Translations under genes and position numbers: made by a program
Origin: Congregibacter brevis
GTDB lineage: Bacteria; Pseudomonadota; Gammaproteobacteria; Pseudomonadales; Halieaceae
Assembly: GCF_045689245.1 (NCBI RefSeq)
Contig: NZ_CP136865.1
Coordinates: forward strand, 1,860,001 to 1,924,000
Reading direction: 5' to 3'
Length of the DNA: 64,000 nucleotides
Part shown: positions 27,286-35,792 of the stretch, piece by piece
Layout of the letters: every line of letters starts with the position of its first letter
How positions within the stretch are numbered: position 1 is the first letter of the stretch
Notes under the pieces: generated by a model
Told to the model about the DNA's origin: nothing
What the model saw: only the letters and a program-made list of their open reading frames with translations
Database searches by the model: none

Positions 27286-28169
27286 GCGATTTGTTCCCAG
27301 ACGTGCAGGGCCAACTTTCGCTCGAGACCCCAGCGGTAGTTACCCCAGTCCCCACCCTGACGGATAACCCGGTGACAAGGTATGAGGTAGGCGATGCGGT
27401 TACGAGCCATGGCCGACCCGACGGCACGGTGTGCGTTGCCCGTGCCGGCTATCGCTCCTAATTGCTGATAGCTGACCAAGTCACCAGGGTTGACTTGCAT
27501 GAGCGCTTCCCAGACTTTGACCTGAAAGTTAGTTCCACGTAGCAGTAAGTGCAATTTCCCCTGTTCTAGTGGCGCAGCAAAAACCCGCTGCAATAGTTTT
27601 GCGGCCGCCGCGCTGTTCTCTAGATGAGTTGCGCCACGCCAGTCACGCCTGAAAGCGCGGACAGTCTCTGCGTCTTTGGAGTCGCAGAAGCTAAGTTGAC
27701 AGATTCCTCTTTGGCTCCAGGCTACAAACGCTGGTCCAAAGGGCGTATCTCCCCAGCCGTATTCGAGATCAATGCCCTTGCCACAGCTCGCGATTTCTCC
27801 GGGAGTCATGGCATCACAGGCGAGCGTGAGGTCGTGAAGACGCCCTGGGCCAGAGAGTCCGGCGTGAAGTGTGGCGTCCAAGACTGAGGCCTGATTACGA
27901 AGAGCATCCAAGGCATATTGCCTTGTGATGATCTGCAAAAAACGTTTTGGAGAAACACCGGCCCAACTGCTGAAAACCCGTTGCAGATGGGATTCGCTGG
28001 TGCCCACTGCTCTTGCGAGTGTGGCTAGATCGGGTTGCTCCCGCTGATGTTCCCGAAGATAAGAAATCGCATCTGCAACCATTCGATAATGTGCGTGTTC
28101 GGCAGGGCGATGTTTAGAAGCGGGCATGGCGTGGTTTGTCTCACTGGCTGGCGCTGAGGTGTAAAGCAT
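27282..28169 (-). CDS. AraC-type HTH plus O6-methylguanine-DNA methyltransferase fusion (Ada-like)
   Basis: Residues about 28-125 form an AraC-type double helix-turn-helix (LARAVGTSESHLQRVFSSWAG). Residues about 145-290 form the alkylguanine transferase, with the acceptor cysteine C265 in YLIPCHRVIR and the arginine finger region NAHRAVGSAMARNRI. The zinc-binding Ada N-terminus that senses methylphosphotriesters is absent, so this is a repair protein with its own DNA-binding arm. It is coupled to a DMT transporter gene by a four-base overlap. Confidence 0.92.
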   Translation of the reverse strand: MLYTSAPASETNHAMPASKHRPAEHAHYRMVADAISYLREHQREQPDLATLARAVGTSESHLQRVFSSWAGVSPKRFLQIITRQYALDALRNQASVLDATLHAGLSGPGRLHDLTLACDAMTPGEIASCGKGIDLEYGWGDTPFGPAFVAWSQRGICQLSFCDSKDAETVRAFRRDWRGATHLENSAAAAKLLQRVFAAPLEQGKLHLLLRGTNFQVKVWEALMQVNPGDLVSYQQLGAIAGTGNAHRAVGSAMARNRIAYLIPCHRVIRQGGDWGNYRWGLERKLALHVWEQIA

Positions 28170-28273
28170 GAGGCAATTCTCTTTTCTCAGGGGTTTTTAA
28201 TATTTACCCCTTGGCGATGCATCCGCCACCCGATTCTTGCTCTATTCATGTCAGCTAGACACTTACTGAAAGG

Positions 28274-29065
28274 CTAAGCTTGAGGTGTCAGCGCCAATTG
28301 CCGTGATTGCGCGACCAGTCGGCCAGTGCTGTCCCAGACTTCCCCGTCTTCTTCCATCATACCGCCGCTGATAAATCGCGTGCTGAAGCGACAGCGCAGC
28401 CAGCCTGGCTCAGGTATCGCCCGGATATGAGCCGTCAGCTCGACAGTCGGAGTCCAGGCTACCGGCAAGTTGGCATTGAAGATCGTGGGCGGAAAACAGT
28501 CTGTGGCCAAAAGTAACCCAAAAGGATCCATCGGCTCATCGTCTGGAAAACGAAGCCAGCCGCGCATCAGAGGGTCGCCGGAGGGTTTGCCTTTCAAAAA
28601 AGCGTCGTCCGGGTGCAAGCGTAGGTCAACGCGACCCATCATTGCCGGTGGGAATCCCAGTTCAGGGTCGGGTATGGTGCGCTCACATTCCTCGGGGGGC
28701 GGCATGTCTGGTGGACTTGCATCGACTCTGGCAGGGCCCTCAAAGCTTTCGAGATCACCAAAACTGCCGAGGAGTTCAATGAGAGGCTTTTCTGCACCTT
28801 GCAGCGTCGCGCGCACGGTGGTGAGGCGCCTACCCGCCTTCACGATCTGTGGATCGATGGTCACCGGGCCGGGGCGTCCGGGCGACAGATAGTGCGCCGT
28901 GATGCTGATAGGGTGGGGCCGAGCAGCGGCAGCGGCCATGGCGCGAGCGCCTATGGCGAGCAGATAGCCTCCGTTGGCGTTCCCCACGACATCCCAGCCC
29001 TCGGCTATCGCGGCGGTATAGGGGTGTTGCTCGCTATTGACTGCAGTTGCGATTTTGAAGCTCAT
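28274..29065 (-). CDS. Acyl-CoA thioesterase-like protein, double hot-dog (4HBT_3)
   Basis: Two hot-dog halves are visible in 263 residues. The first (about 20-120) has GWDVVGNANGGYLLAIGARA and ITAHYLSPGRPGPVTID, typical of thioesterases in the TesB-related 4HBT_3 group; the second runs from about 150 to the end (WTPTVELTAHIRAIPEPGWL). These enzymes hydrolyse acyl-CoA, often in fatty-acid turnover. The active-site aspartate could not be fixed by eye. It is transcribed alone on the minus strand. Confidence 0.8.
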   Translation of the reverse strand: MSFKIATAVNSEQHPYTAAIAEGWDVVGNANGGYLLAIGARAMAAAAARPHPISITAHYLSPGRPGPVTIDPQIVKAGRRLTTVRATLQGAEKPLIELLGSFGDLESFEGPARVDASPPDMPPPEECERTIPDPELGFPPAMMGRVDLRLHPDDAFLKGKPSGDPLMRGWLRFPDDEPMDPFGLLLATDCFPPTIFNANLPVAWTPTVELTAHIRAIPEPGWLRCRFSTRFISGGMMEEDGEVWDSTGRLVAQSRQLALTPQA

Positions 29066-29325
29066 TTCCGCTTAGCCCTTGAATTTTCGCTCTTTCCCGA
29101 AAAGAAAATGTTGTTTAGCTGATTCCAGCGCAATGACTGACTACGCCCAATAAACAGAGACAAAAAGGTACTCGCTCTGCGTGATAGTTGCCACCCTTTG
29201 AGAACACCCAGAGGCGGACATGGCTTGGGCGAATTAGGCATGTCCTAGCCAACTTGACCCGAGCTGAGTTTCCTGTGAATGTCTCATCCGCTACGCAGTG
29301 CCTGCAGGTCAAACAGGGGTCTCCC

Positions 29326-29646
29326 ATGACAGGAAAAGACAGCAATCGACTATTACTGGAGCTCGAGAAAATTCGCCGTGACGTAAATCGCGAGATCATG
29401 AATCCTGCGATACCAGAGCTGAGCGTCGAAGATATACGGCCCGTGATCACTATGGCAGCGCGCGCGCGACTTTCTTACTTACAAGAGTTGATCGATATTT
29501 CGAAGATTTCTCCCGATATGCCATCTCACGAGCAAATATCGATGTTGTCCCGACAGCGGGAAGCATACGAAGAACTTAGGGCAGCCGTTAATGCCCTCGA
29601 AACAGCAATCGACAGAGGGTACCTAGATGTCATTGGCGCAGAGTAA
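29326..29646 (+). CDS. Small uncharacterised helical protein overlapping fadH
   Basis: No family was recognised. The 106 residues start at ATG 29326, six bases after an AGGGG ribosome site; a longer version from 29188 is possible but has no comparable site. The product is soluble and almost entirely helical, rich in Glu, Arg and Leu (LLLELEKIRRDVNREIM, EAYEELRAAVNALETAI). Its end overlaps the next gene by 20 bases, so translation of fadH is likely coupled. The position suggests a role with that enzyme, but nothing more can be said. Confidence 0.6.
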   Translation: MTGKDSNRLLLELEKIRRDVNREIMNPAIPELSVEDIRPVITMAARARLSYLQELIDISKISPDMPSHEQISMLSRQREAYEELRAAVNALETAIDRGYLDVIGAE

Positions 29647-31699
29647 AAGCATAGATATGCATCCACAGTTTCCGCGCCTGTTTGAACCCTTGGATCTGGG
29701 CACTACTCGGCTCAAGAATCGTATTTTAATGGGGTCGATGCACACCGGACTGGAAGAATTGGGTCCCGCCGGGTTTGAGCGCATGGCAGCCTATTATGCC
29801 GAGCGTGCAGCGGGGGGTGTGGGCATGATTATCACGGGCGGTAATGCACCAAACGACTCTGCTGCGCTGGCACCAGGGGAATTCGGCGCGTTTAACAGCG
29901 ATGCCCACGTACCTATGCATCGCGTGGTAACCGATGCGGTGCATGCGGCAGCTGCCGATTGCAAAATCTGCCTGCAGATACTTCATGCAGGGAACTTGGC
30001 CTACAGTGCCGACCCGGTAGCGCCATCGCCTATCGCGTCGCCAATCAATCCTCGCGAACCTCGGGCAATGACTCCCGACGATATCGAAACCACCATTCAG
30101 GATTTTGTGGATTGCGCGCTAAGGGCCAAGAGCGCGGGCTATGACGGCGTAGAGATCATCGGTTCTGCGGGGTACCTGCTGAGTACCTTTTTGTTGGAGA
30201 AGACCAACCATCGTCAGGATGAGTGGGGAGGCGACTACGCCCATCGCATGCGCTTGCCGGTAGAGATTGTTCGGCGTACTCGTGAGGCTGTGGGTGAAGA
30301 TTTCATCGTGATCTATCGCATCGCAGCGATGGAATTGATGGGGGATGGCAGCAGCTGGGATGAGGTTGTGACACTAGGGAAAGCCATTGAGGCCGCTGGT
30401 GCGTCGATTATGAGCACACACTTCGTATGGCATCAGGCGCAGGTGCCGACGATTAGTACGCGAGTACCCCGTGCGGCATTTGCGGGCGTCACCGGGCGCC
30501 TACGTAAAGAGCTTTCTATTCCCATGATCACCAGCAACCGGATCAACATGCCCGAGGTGGCGGAGCAGGTGCTCGCGGATGGCTTGGCGGACATTACCTC
30601 CATGGGGCGTCCCATGTTGGCTGACTCACAGTTCGCCAAAAAAGCTTTCGAAGGTCGTGTTGACGAGATTAATACTTGCATCGCCTGCAATCAGGCCTGT
30701 CTTGATCATGCCTTCAGGGGTAAGACGGTTTCTTGTCTGGTAAACCCAAGAGCCTGTCATGAAACAGAGCTGGAGTATCGGCCCACCGAAGCACCTAAGC
30801 GAATAGCAGTGGTGGGTGCTGGTCCTGCGGGCCTGGCATTTGCAACTACAGCTGCCTCCCGTGGGCATGAAGTCACCTTGTTTGAAGCCAGTAACGAGCT
30901 GGGAGGCCATTTTAATTTGGCGATGCGCATTCCGGGTAAAGAGGAGTTCGCAGAAACCATTCGTTACTTTGAGCGCCAGCTTGAGCTGACGGGGGTAACC
31001 GTCAGGCTGGAGCATCGGGTTGAGCCCGGTGAGCTCTCGGAGGAAGACTGGGATGAAGTTATCGTCGCCACTGGGCTTAATCCCCGGGATCCGCAAATTC
31101 CCGGTGTCGATCACTCAATGGTAATGAGTTACGACGAGGCTATTCGTGGCACACGCCCTCTCGGTAAAGCCGTAGCGATAATCGGAGCCGGCGGCATTGG
31201 CTTTGATGTGGCCGAGCTTGCGTCTCATGCCGGGGTGTCGGCGGCGCTTGATAAAGACGTTTTCGCGCGGGAGTGGGGGATCGACTTTGAAAATCATCCG
31301 CGGGGCGGCGTTGCCGGAGTGGAGCCTGTTGTCGACGTTGCAGATCGGCAGATTTTTCTTCTTCAGCGCAAGCCCACATCACCTGGACGCGGCTTAGGAC
31401 CGACAACCGGATGGACTCACAAGTTGGCGCTGAAACGCCGCGGTGTCCATATGCTCAAGGGTGTACGTTACGACGGCATTGATGATCGCGGGCTGCACAT
31501 CTCAATTGACGATGAGCCTCAGTTACTGCCGGTGGATACCATCGTTGTTTGCGCGGGGCAGGAATCTGAGCGATCGCTCTTTGATGTGCTCAGTGGTTCG
31601 CGAAAGGGCGTTCATCTGATCGGTGGTGCGGATCTCGCCGTAGAAATCGATGCAAAGCGTGCCATTGATCAGGCTTGTCGTTTAGCGGCGGATCTTTAA
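29627..31699 (+). CDS. fadH: 2,4-dienoyl-CoA reductase (NADPH), FadH
   Basis: FadH reduces 2,4-dienoyl-CoA during beta-oxidation of unsaturated fatty acids. The opening PLDLGTTRLKNRILMGSMHT matches E. coli FadH closely. The FMN barrel spans residues about 10-340. The iron-sulphur cysteines lie in CIACNQACLDHAF and SCLVNPRACHE (about 343-375), and the FAD and NADPH domains follow (VVGAGPAGLAFATTAASRGH, then AIIGAGGIGFDVAELASH). The 690 residues are slightly longer than E. coli FadH; a second ATG ten codons downstream would shorten it. It overlaps the small helical gene upstream. Confidence 0.95.
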   Translation: MSLAQSKSIDMHPQFPRLFEPLDLGTTRLKNRILMGSMHTGLEELGPAGFERMAAYYAERAAGGVGMIITGGNAPNDSAALAPGEFGAFNSDAHVPMHRVVTDAVHAAAADCKICLQILHAGNLAYSADPVAPSPIASPINPREPRAMTPDDIETTIQDFVDCALRAKSAGYDGVEIIGSAGYLLSTFLLEKTNHRQDEWGGDYAHRMRLPVEIVRRTREAVGEDFIVIYRIAAMELMGDGSSWDEVVTLGKAIEAAGASIMSTHFVWHQAQVPTISTRVPRAAFAGVTGRLRKELSIPMITSNRINMPEVAEQVLADGLADITSMGRPMLADSQFAKKAFEGRVDEINTCIACNQACLDHAFRGKTVSCLVNPRACHETELEYRPTEAPKRIAVVGAGPAGLAFATTAASRGHEVTLFEASNELGGHFNLAMRIPGKEEFAETIRYFERQLELTGVTVRLEHRVEPGELSEEDWDEVIVATGLNPRDPQIPGVDHSMVMSYDEAIRGTRPLGKAVAIIGAGGIGFDVAELASHAGVSAALDKDVFAREWGIDFENHPRGGVAGVEPVVDVADRQIFLLQRKPTSPGRGLGPTTGWTHKLALKRRGVHMLKGVRYDGIDDRGLHISIDDEPQLLPVDTIVVCAGQESERSLFDVLSGSRKGVHLIGGADLAVEIDAKRAIDQACRLAADL

Positions 31700-31728
31700 G
31701 CACTAAGGTGTATTTGTTTACTAGCTAA

Positions 31729-31755
31729 CGGAGAGCCGGTAGGCCGGGCTCTCCG
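31729..31755 (+). repeat. Inverted repeat between fadH and the CbiM-like gene
   Basis: CGGAGAGCC and GGGCTCTCCG form a strong hairpin 30 bases after fadH. No T run follows, so it may be a weak terminator, a stabilising 3' structure or an operator. Confidence 0.5.
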
Positions 31756-31791
31756 CCCCACAGCCAATCCCACTGTCGGATGTTGTAAGAC

Positions 31792-32463
31792 GTGCATGTG
31801 CCTGCTCATTTATTAGCTGACTGGATTATCGTGGTAGCAGCTGTTGCGATGGCCTTGTCCGTGATCGTCGCGCTGCGATACGCGAATTGGACTGCCGTCG
31901 CGAGAGAGCCTGGTCGCATGCACCTGGTAGCGGGTGGTGCCGTCGGGTGCCTATTGCTGTGGTTGCTCAATATTCATCTTGTGGATGGTTTGCTTCTCCA
32001 CTTTTTGGGTCTTACGACTTTCACACTTGTAGTCGGTTGGTCTTTTAGCGTCCTTGGAGCGGCCCTGGTCATGGCTGCTTTTTATGCGCTGAAGGATTTG
32101 GGCTGGACGGCATATCCCCTTGCTGTAGTGATGTGTATCGTTGTGCCTGCGACAGCGACTTGGTTGTTGGCAAGGTTGCTGCGCCGACCCGGATTGCAGC
32201 ACCCCTTTGTTTACATGCTAGGGGCGGGGTTTGCGGGCGGGGCTTTCGTGATGCTGTTGCTATCGGTGTTAGCGCTGTCGCTGTTTTGGTTCAGTGGTCA
32301 AACGGGTTATCTGGATGCTGCGGCGGAGTTTTGGCCTCTAGTGTTTATGCTGATGTTCTCGGAAGGCTTTATCAACGGCATGTGCGTTTCTGCGCTAGCC
32401 ATCTTCCACCCTGATTGGATGAAAACCTTTGACGACAAGTTTTATCTTGACGACCAGCGCTAA
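31792..32463 (+). CDS. CbiM-like energy-coupling-factor permease family membrane protein
   Basis: The 223-residue protein has about six helices. Its C-terminal part (VVPATATWLLARLLRRP, then EFWPLVFMLMFSEGFINGMCVSALAIFHPDWMKTFDD) resembles the divergent CbiM-like family found in gammaproteobacteria. CbiM proteins are substrate subunits for cobalt or nickel uptake, but no CbiQ, CbiO or CbiN partner is nearby. The N-terminal metal-site Met-His-Ile pattern of true CbiM is not evident (the start here is MHVPAHLL). Metal uptake is therefore uncertain. It lies 15 bases upstream of a TauE-like gene. Confidence 0.6.
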   Translation: MHVPAHLLADWIIVVAAVAMALSVIVALRYANWTAVAREPGRMHLVAGGAVGCLLLWLLNIHLVDGLLLHFLGLTTFTLVVGWSFSVLGAALVMAAFYALKDLGWTAYPLAVVMCIVVPATATWLLARLLRRPGLQHPFVYMLGAGFAGGAFVMLLLSVLALSLFWFSGQTGYLDAAAEFWPLVFMLMFSEGFINGMCVSALAIFHPDWMKTFDDKFYLDDQR

Positions 32464-32478
32464 GGCTTTGCTTTTCTT

Positions 32479-33264
32479 ATGAGCGAGTTATTGCTCTGGG
32501 AATACGGGGCCATCGCATTGTTATTTATCTGGGGCGGATTTGTGCGGTCCGGGCTTGGCTTTGGCGGGGCGGTGCTTACGCTGCCGTTTCTACTGCTTAT
32601 TCGCGATGAGCCTCTTCTTTTCCTGCCGATCATTTCGGTACACCTGCTGTTCTTCTCGGGATTGACCGTGTGGCAGGCCCATAGGACTGATGCAAAACAG
32701 GGCAGGGCAGTCAGCACCATCAATTGGGAGTTTCTGCGCTATGCGCTGCCCTTGATGATTGTGCCCAAACTTATCGGCGTGGCCGGGGTAATCACACTGC
32801 CTGGTTCGATCGTTACGGGTTTTATTTTTTGCACGGTCACGCTCTATGCCGTCAGTTACATATTGGGCAAACCCTTTAAAAGCAATAGCAAACGGATCGA
32901 TGCTTTCTTCTTGATGGTGGGGGGATACGTCAGTGGCGTATCACTTATTGCGGCGCCCCTGGTGGTGCCCGTGGCCGCAAGTCGTGTGTCTAAAGAGCAG
33001 CTTCGTGACACACTGTTTGTACTTTGGATAGTGTTGGTGGGGCTTAAGCTGGCGGCCTTCGTGGCCACAGACGTAGATTTACAGTGGCAGCAACATATCT
33101 GGCTGCTGCCCTGTGCGGCTATCGGTCACGTTCTGGGGCTGAAGTTTCACGCCTACAGTTTACGGGCTGACACCCAACTGTTTTTCCGCTATTTGGGCTT
33201 TGCCCTGTTGTTGGTCAGTGTTGCCGGCTTGGCGCGATTTTGGCTGAATTGGTCAGCGGGCTGA
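32479..33264 (+). CDS. TSUP-family transporter (TauE/SafE-like)
   Basis: A 261-residue membrane protein with eight hydrophobic segments and the TauE/SafE hallmarks: FVRSGLGFGGAVLTLPFLLL near residue 17 and GGYVSGVSLIAAPLVVPVA at about 150. The family moves sulphite, sulphoacetate and other organic anions out of or into the cell. Substrate cannot be assigned. It is closely spaced behind the CbiM-like gene, so the two are likely cotranscribed. Confidence 0.85.
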   Translation: MSELLLWEYGAIALLFIWGGFVRSGLGFGGAVLTLPFLLLIRDEPLLFLPIISVHLLFFSGLTVWQAHRTDAKQGRAVSTINWEFLRYALPLMIVPKLIGVAGVITLPGSIVTGFIFCTVTLYAVSYILGKPFKSNSKRIDAFFLMVGGYVSGVSLIAAPLVVPVAASRVSKEQLRDTLFVLWIVLVGLKLAAFVATDVDLQWQQHIWLLPCAAIGHVLGLKFHAYSLRADTQLFFRYLGFALLLVSVAGLARFWLNWSAG

Positions 33265-33317
33265 CGCCGCTCAAAATACCCGCTACCCTAGGGTTTTAGA
33301 CTTTGCGAGCACATCCC

Positions 33318-33743
33318 ATGATTTTTCGAAGCTTTGTCGTTTTAGCCGCGCTCTTTCCTATGGTCGCACTCTCCCAGTCATTGGGAATGGAGAGCGACTG
33401 GCTGGAGCTTGTAAAGGGTCATCGGGACGGTAAATCTGGTGCCCAGGTGATGGAAGTCAAGAAGGACCCTGCTACCGGTAATCAAATGGCGATGATTAAG
33501 GTGCCCAAGGTGGTGCTCCTGAGCGAGACTGACATGGAGGAGGTGAAGGTTGTTGCCAAGATGCCAGAGAAGTCAGAGATGCCAGACATATTGCCTGAGC
33601 TTGAGTCCGAGTGGGTTGATGACTACGACAATGATCATTACGGCCTGCTGGTTAAGCTCAGGAGTGACCAAAAGATTCCTTTCCGCTTGTTTTTCTCAGC
33701 GGATGGTCAAGGTGGCAGTATTGATGGTGGAGTTCAGCCTTGA
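33318..33743 (+). CDS. Uncharacterised secreted acidic protein
   Basis: No known family was recognised. ATG 33318 gives 141 residues with a signal peptide (MIFRSFVVLAALFPMVALSQ). The mature part is acidic and lysine-rich, with short hydrophobic beta-like runs (QMAMIKVPKVVLL, YGLLVKLRSD, PFRLFFSADG), suggesting a small periplasmic beta protein. Its stop lies within the -35 box of the tRNA-Arg promoter. Confidence 0.7.
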   Translation: MIFRSFVVLAALFPMVALSQSLGMESDWLELVKGHRDGKSGAQVMEVKKDPATGNQMAMIKVPKVVLLSETDMEEVKVVAKMPEKSEMPDILPELESEWVDDYDNDHYGLLVKLRSDQKIPFRLFFSADGQGGSIDGGVQP

Positions 33744-33768
33744 CAGAAAACCTCTAGATACCTATAGT
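33740..33768 (+). promoter_or_regulatory. Promoter of tRNA-Arg
   Basis: A perfect TTGACA (33740-33745), a 17-base spacer and TATAGT (33763-33768) are followed by the pyrimidine- and GC-rich discriminator TCCGCCCCCTC. The -35 box overlaps the end of the preceding gene. Confidence 0.85.
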
Positions 33769-33779
33769 TCCGCCCCCTC

Positions 33780-33856
33780 GCGCCCGTAGCTCAGCTGGAT
33801 AGAGTACCTGGCTACGAACCAGGCGGTCGCACGTTCGAATCGTGCCGGGCGCGCCA
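33780..33856 (+). tRNA. tRNA-Arg (anticodon ACG), island target
   Basis: A 77-base cloverleaf with encoded CCA. The acceptor stem pairs GCGCCCG with CGGGCGC; the anticodon loop CTACGAA gives ACG, where A34 is normally deaminated to inosine by TadA; the T loop is TTCGAAT. Its 3' 45 bases are repeated exactly at the far end of the genomic island, so the gene was regenerated on integration. Confidence 0.98.
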
Positions 33857-33858
33857 TA
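33812..33858 (+). repeat. attL: left 47-bp direct repeat of the genomic island
   Basis: Bases 33812-33858 (from CTACGAACC in the anticodon loop to two bases past the CCA end) are identical to 48042-48088. This is the standard footprint of tyrosine-recombinase integration into a tRNA 3' half. The integrase gene lies immediately inside. Confidence 0.93.
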
Positions 33859-33873
33859 TAAGCTAAATAAAAC

Positions 33874-33911
33874 AAAGGGTTACAGAGTCTCACGCTCGTA
33901 ACCCTTTTTTT
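33874..33911. terminator. Bidirectional terminator between tRNA-Arg and integrase
   Basis: AAAGGGTTAC and GTAACCCTTT form a 10-bp stem with a T run on the plus strand; the integrase stop codon (33890-33892) falls in the loop. It is island-borne and replaces the original tRNA terminator, which is now at the far end of the island. Confidence 0.8.
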
Positions 33912-35053
33912 ATTTCCGACGTTTTTCCGACATCCTGCTTTTGACCCTGAATAATGGTCAATGCAGGCAGTTGTGCAGTACCTCGATCCGTAATCCGCTC
34001 TGCGGCCGACAGCAGTTCTCCTAGCTCTGCTGACGAGTAGTGGGTGGTAATATCGCCACTCGCGTGGCCCAGCAGTAGTTTCCTGGTTTCAAGCGTTACG
34101 CCGGCTGCGCGCAGCCTGCGGCCACAGGTGTGGCGCAGGTTATGAACGCCCTTCATGACCATCGGGTCGTCCGGTAGCCCCGCCCGCGTCCACGCGCGGC
34201 GCCAGGCCGAGGTACGCAGCGTACCGAGACGTTTGCCCCGGTACTCAAACACGTAGCCCGATGTGCCGCGCTGCTGCCTGCAAGCCTCGACGATGCGTTG
34301 GGCGATGCTGTTCAGAACAACGATTCGCTCCGTGCGCGTCTTGGTCTCGCTCTCCGGCAATATAAACACCGACGTGCCCAATGCAGGGACTGCGACTTCC
34401 CAGTCCCAGTGAAGGCCGCAGACCTCCTGCTCACGGCAGCCCGTGTTCACGGCAAAAAGCACGGGGTCCACAAGATGCCGCGGCAGGCAACGTAGCAGTT
34501 GATCCTGCTCGTCCCACGATAGCGGGTAAGCCTTGCGGCGGTGCCCAACCAGAGATAGTCGCGTCAGTATTGCGGGCGCCTGACGAAGCCAGGGAATACC
34601 TTCCTCGGTTCGCCATTTGCCAGCGGCGCGTTTCAGGATGGTCGCGATGATCCCGAGCGCATTGTTCACCGTCTTGGGGCCCACGCCGCGCTGACGCTCG
34701 TGATCAACGAACGGTTTTACGGTGCCGTCGTGTACTTGCTCCAGCGGTAGGTGGCCAATAAACGGTGACATTTGATCGATATGCATCGCGATGGTTTCGG
34801 CCGATGACTTCTCGGCGACATCCTCCAGGTAACGAAGTGCAGCTTCCTCAAAGGTAAACACAGACTCTGCTTTGCGTTCAGCGTTGACCCTGAGTTCCGC
34901 CAATCGACGGATCAGGACTTCTTCTGCTTCAGCGCGGCTAGATGTGCCCGTGCCCTCCCGGAGCCAGCCTCCTTGGCAGTACTTACAGCGTTTTTCGATG
35001 TGCCAGATACCGCCTTTGAGGCGGAGCCCCGGCATTTGGTTACGTTTTGACAT
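33890..35053 (-). CDS. Tyrosine-recombinase integrase of the island
   Basis: The 387-residue enzyme catalyses site-specific integration at tRNA-Arg. Residues about 65-150 form the core-binding SAM-like domain. The catalytic residues are visible: R in NTGCREQEVCGL, the beta-hairpin lysine region (ETKTRTERIVVL), HNLRHTCGRR (HxxR), LLGHASGDITTHYSS (H and the nucleophilic tyrosine). A small N-terminal Cys pair (CKYC) may bind metal or DNA. It reads toward attL, 32 bases away, and its start overlaps the AlpA-like gene. Confidence 0.95.
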   Translation of the reverse strand: MSKRNQMPGLRLKGGIWHIEKRCKYCQGGWLREGTGTSSRAEAEEVLIRRLAELRVNAERKAESVFTFEEAALRYLEDVAEKSSAETIAMHIDQMSPFIGHLPLEQVHDGTVKPFVDHERQRGVGPKTVNNALGIIATILKRAAGKWRTEEGIPWLRQAPAILTRLSLVGHRRKAYPLSWDEQDQLLRCLPRHLVDPVLFAVNTGCREQEVCGLHWDWEVAVPALGTSVFILPESETKTRTERIVVLNSIAQRIVEACRQQRGTSGYVFEYRGKRLGTLRTSAWRRAWTRAGLPDDPMVMKGVHNLRHTCGRRLRAAGVTLETRKLLLGHASGDITTHYSSAELGELLSAAERITDRGTAQLPALTIIQGQKQDVGKTSEIKKGLRA

Positions 35054-35331
35054 GTGTCGTCCTCAAGTTGTGAGGCCTTCGGACGACGCCCGTTGCGCGA
35101 GATATAGTCGTCGATGAGGGCGTCCAATTCAATGCGGTCAAAAGCGATTGCCTGCTTGCCCAGCGGGATCTCGGTGAGGTGAGGGCGCAGCTCGCGATTG
35201 AACTTGTTGCGGTCTATGCCGCAGTAGGCCGGCGCGTCTCGAACACGAATGAGGCGCGGCAGAATGGAGGGTGGGCATGCGGGCAGAGGCAAGATGCCGT
35301 CTCGCGCCTTACCGATATCTGCGTCTTGCAT
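34912..35331 (-). CDS. AlpA/excisionase-like DNA-binding protein overlapping the integrase
   Basis: From ATG 35331 the product has 139 residues. Residues about 25-80 (LIRVRDAPAYCGIDRNKFNRE, then the wing IPLGKQAIAFDRIELDALIDDY) form a winged helix of the AlpA/excisionase kind that commonly sits directly upstream of such integrases. The C-terminal third, basic and Ser/Ala/Lys-rich, overlaps the first 142 bases of the integrase gene in another frame, so the two are translationally linked. It probably controls integration versus excision. Confidence 0.75.
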   Translation of the reverse strand: MQDADIGKARDGILPLPACPPSILPRLIRVRDAPAYCGIDRNKFNRELRPHLTEIPLGKQAIAFDRIELDALIDDYISRNGRRPKASQLEDDTCQNVTKCRGSASKAVSGTSKNAVSTAKEAGSGRARAHLAALKQKKS

Positions 35332-35540
35332 TGGATTGACCTGGACTAACTCGATGTGGCGATAGTGATTCACGCGCCCCAGAGGCGGTATCGAAAACCC
35401 CTGCGTGTTACTGACGTCGTTATGGAGCTTGGGATACGTTCTGTAAACCGCGCGAGGGCTTGTCGCTGTTAACACTGGCTGTAAAAGTTCTGTTGAGGTT
35501 TTCTTGGTTCTCGACTCATTGAATTAAGCAAGGCGACACC

Positions 35541-35792
35541 ATGGATGGTAAGCACAGTTCTACATACAGCGATTTAGCCACCGAGATTACACAGCGCTTT
35601 GGGGTGCTGCTAACTCATAGCCAGCTCGCCGAACTCCTCGGGCGTAGCAGCGGGGGCTTGCGGTACAGCCTGATCAGTCCCACGGATGAGCGCACGCGGG
35701 CCTTGAGAGACTGCGGATGCCGCATAGGGCGGCGTTTTTACTACCCAGCCCTAGACGTCGCCAACATCATCAGTGGGGAGCATCGATCGTGA
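35541..35792 (+). CDS. Small island DNA-binding-like protein
   Basis: No named family was recognised. The 83 residues have a helix-turn-helix-like middle (LLTHSQLAELLGRSSGGLRYSL) and a C-terminal strand-rich end (CRIGRRFYYPALDVANIISGEH) resembling the recognition part of excisionase-like small regulators. It is divergent from the integrase unit and overlaps the next gene by four bases (GTGA), so both belong to one operon. Confidence 0.65.
   Translation: MDGKHSSTYSDLATEITQRFGVLLTHSQLAELLGRSSGGLRYSLISPTDERTRALRDCGCRIGRRFYYPALDVANIISGEHRS

Noticed and set aside
28470..28892. 140-residue plus-strand frame inside the thioesterase gene
   Set aside because: Ser/Arg/Gly-rich antisense shadow with no family resemblance.
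35332..35475. 48-residue N-terminal extension of the AlpA-like protein
   Set aside because: The extra residues are low-complexity and carry no domain; ATG 35331 places the winged helix normally.
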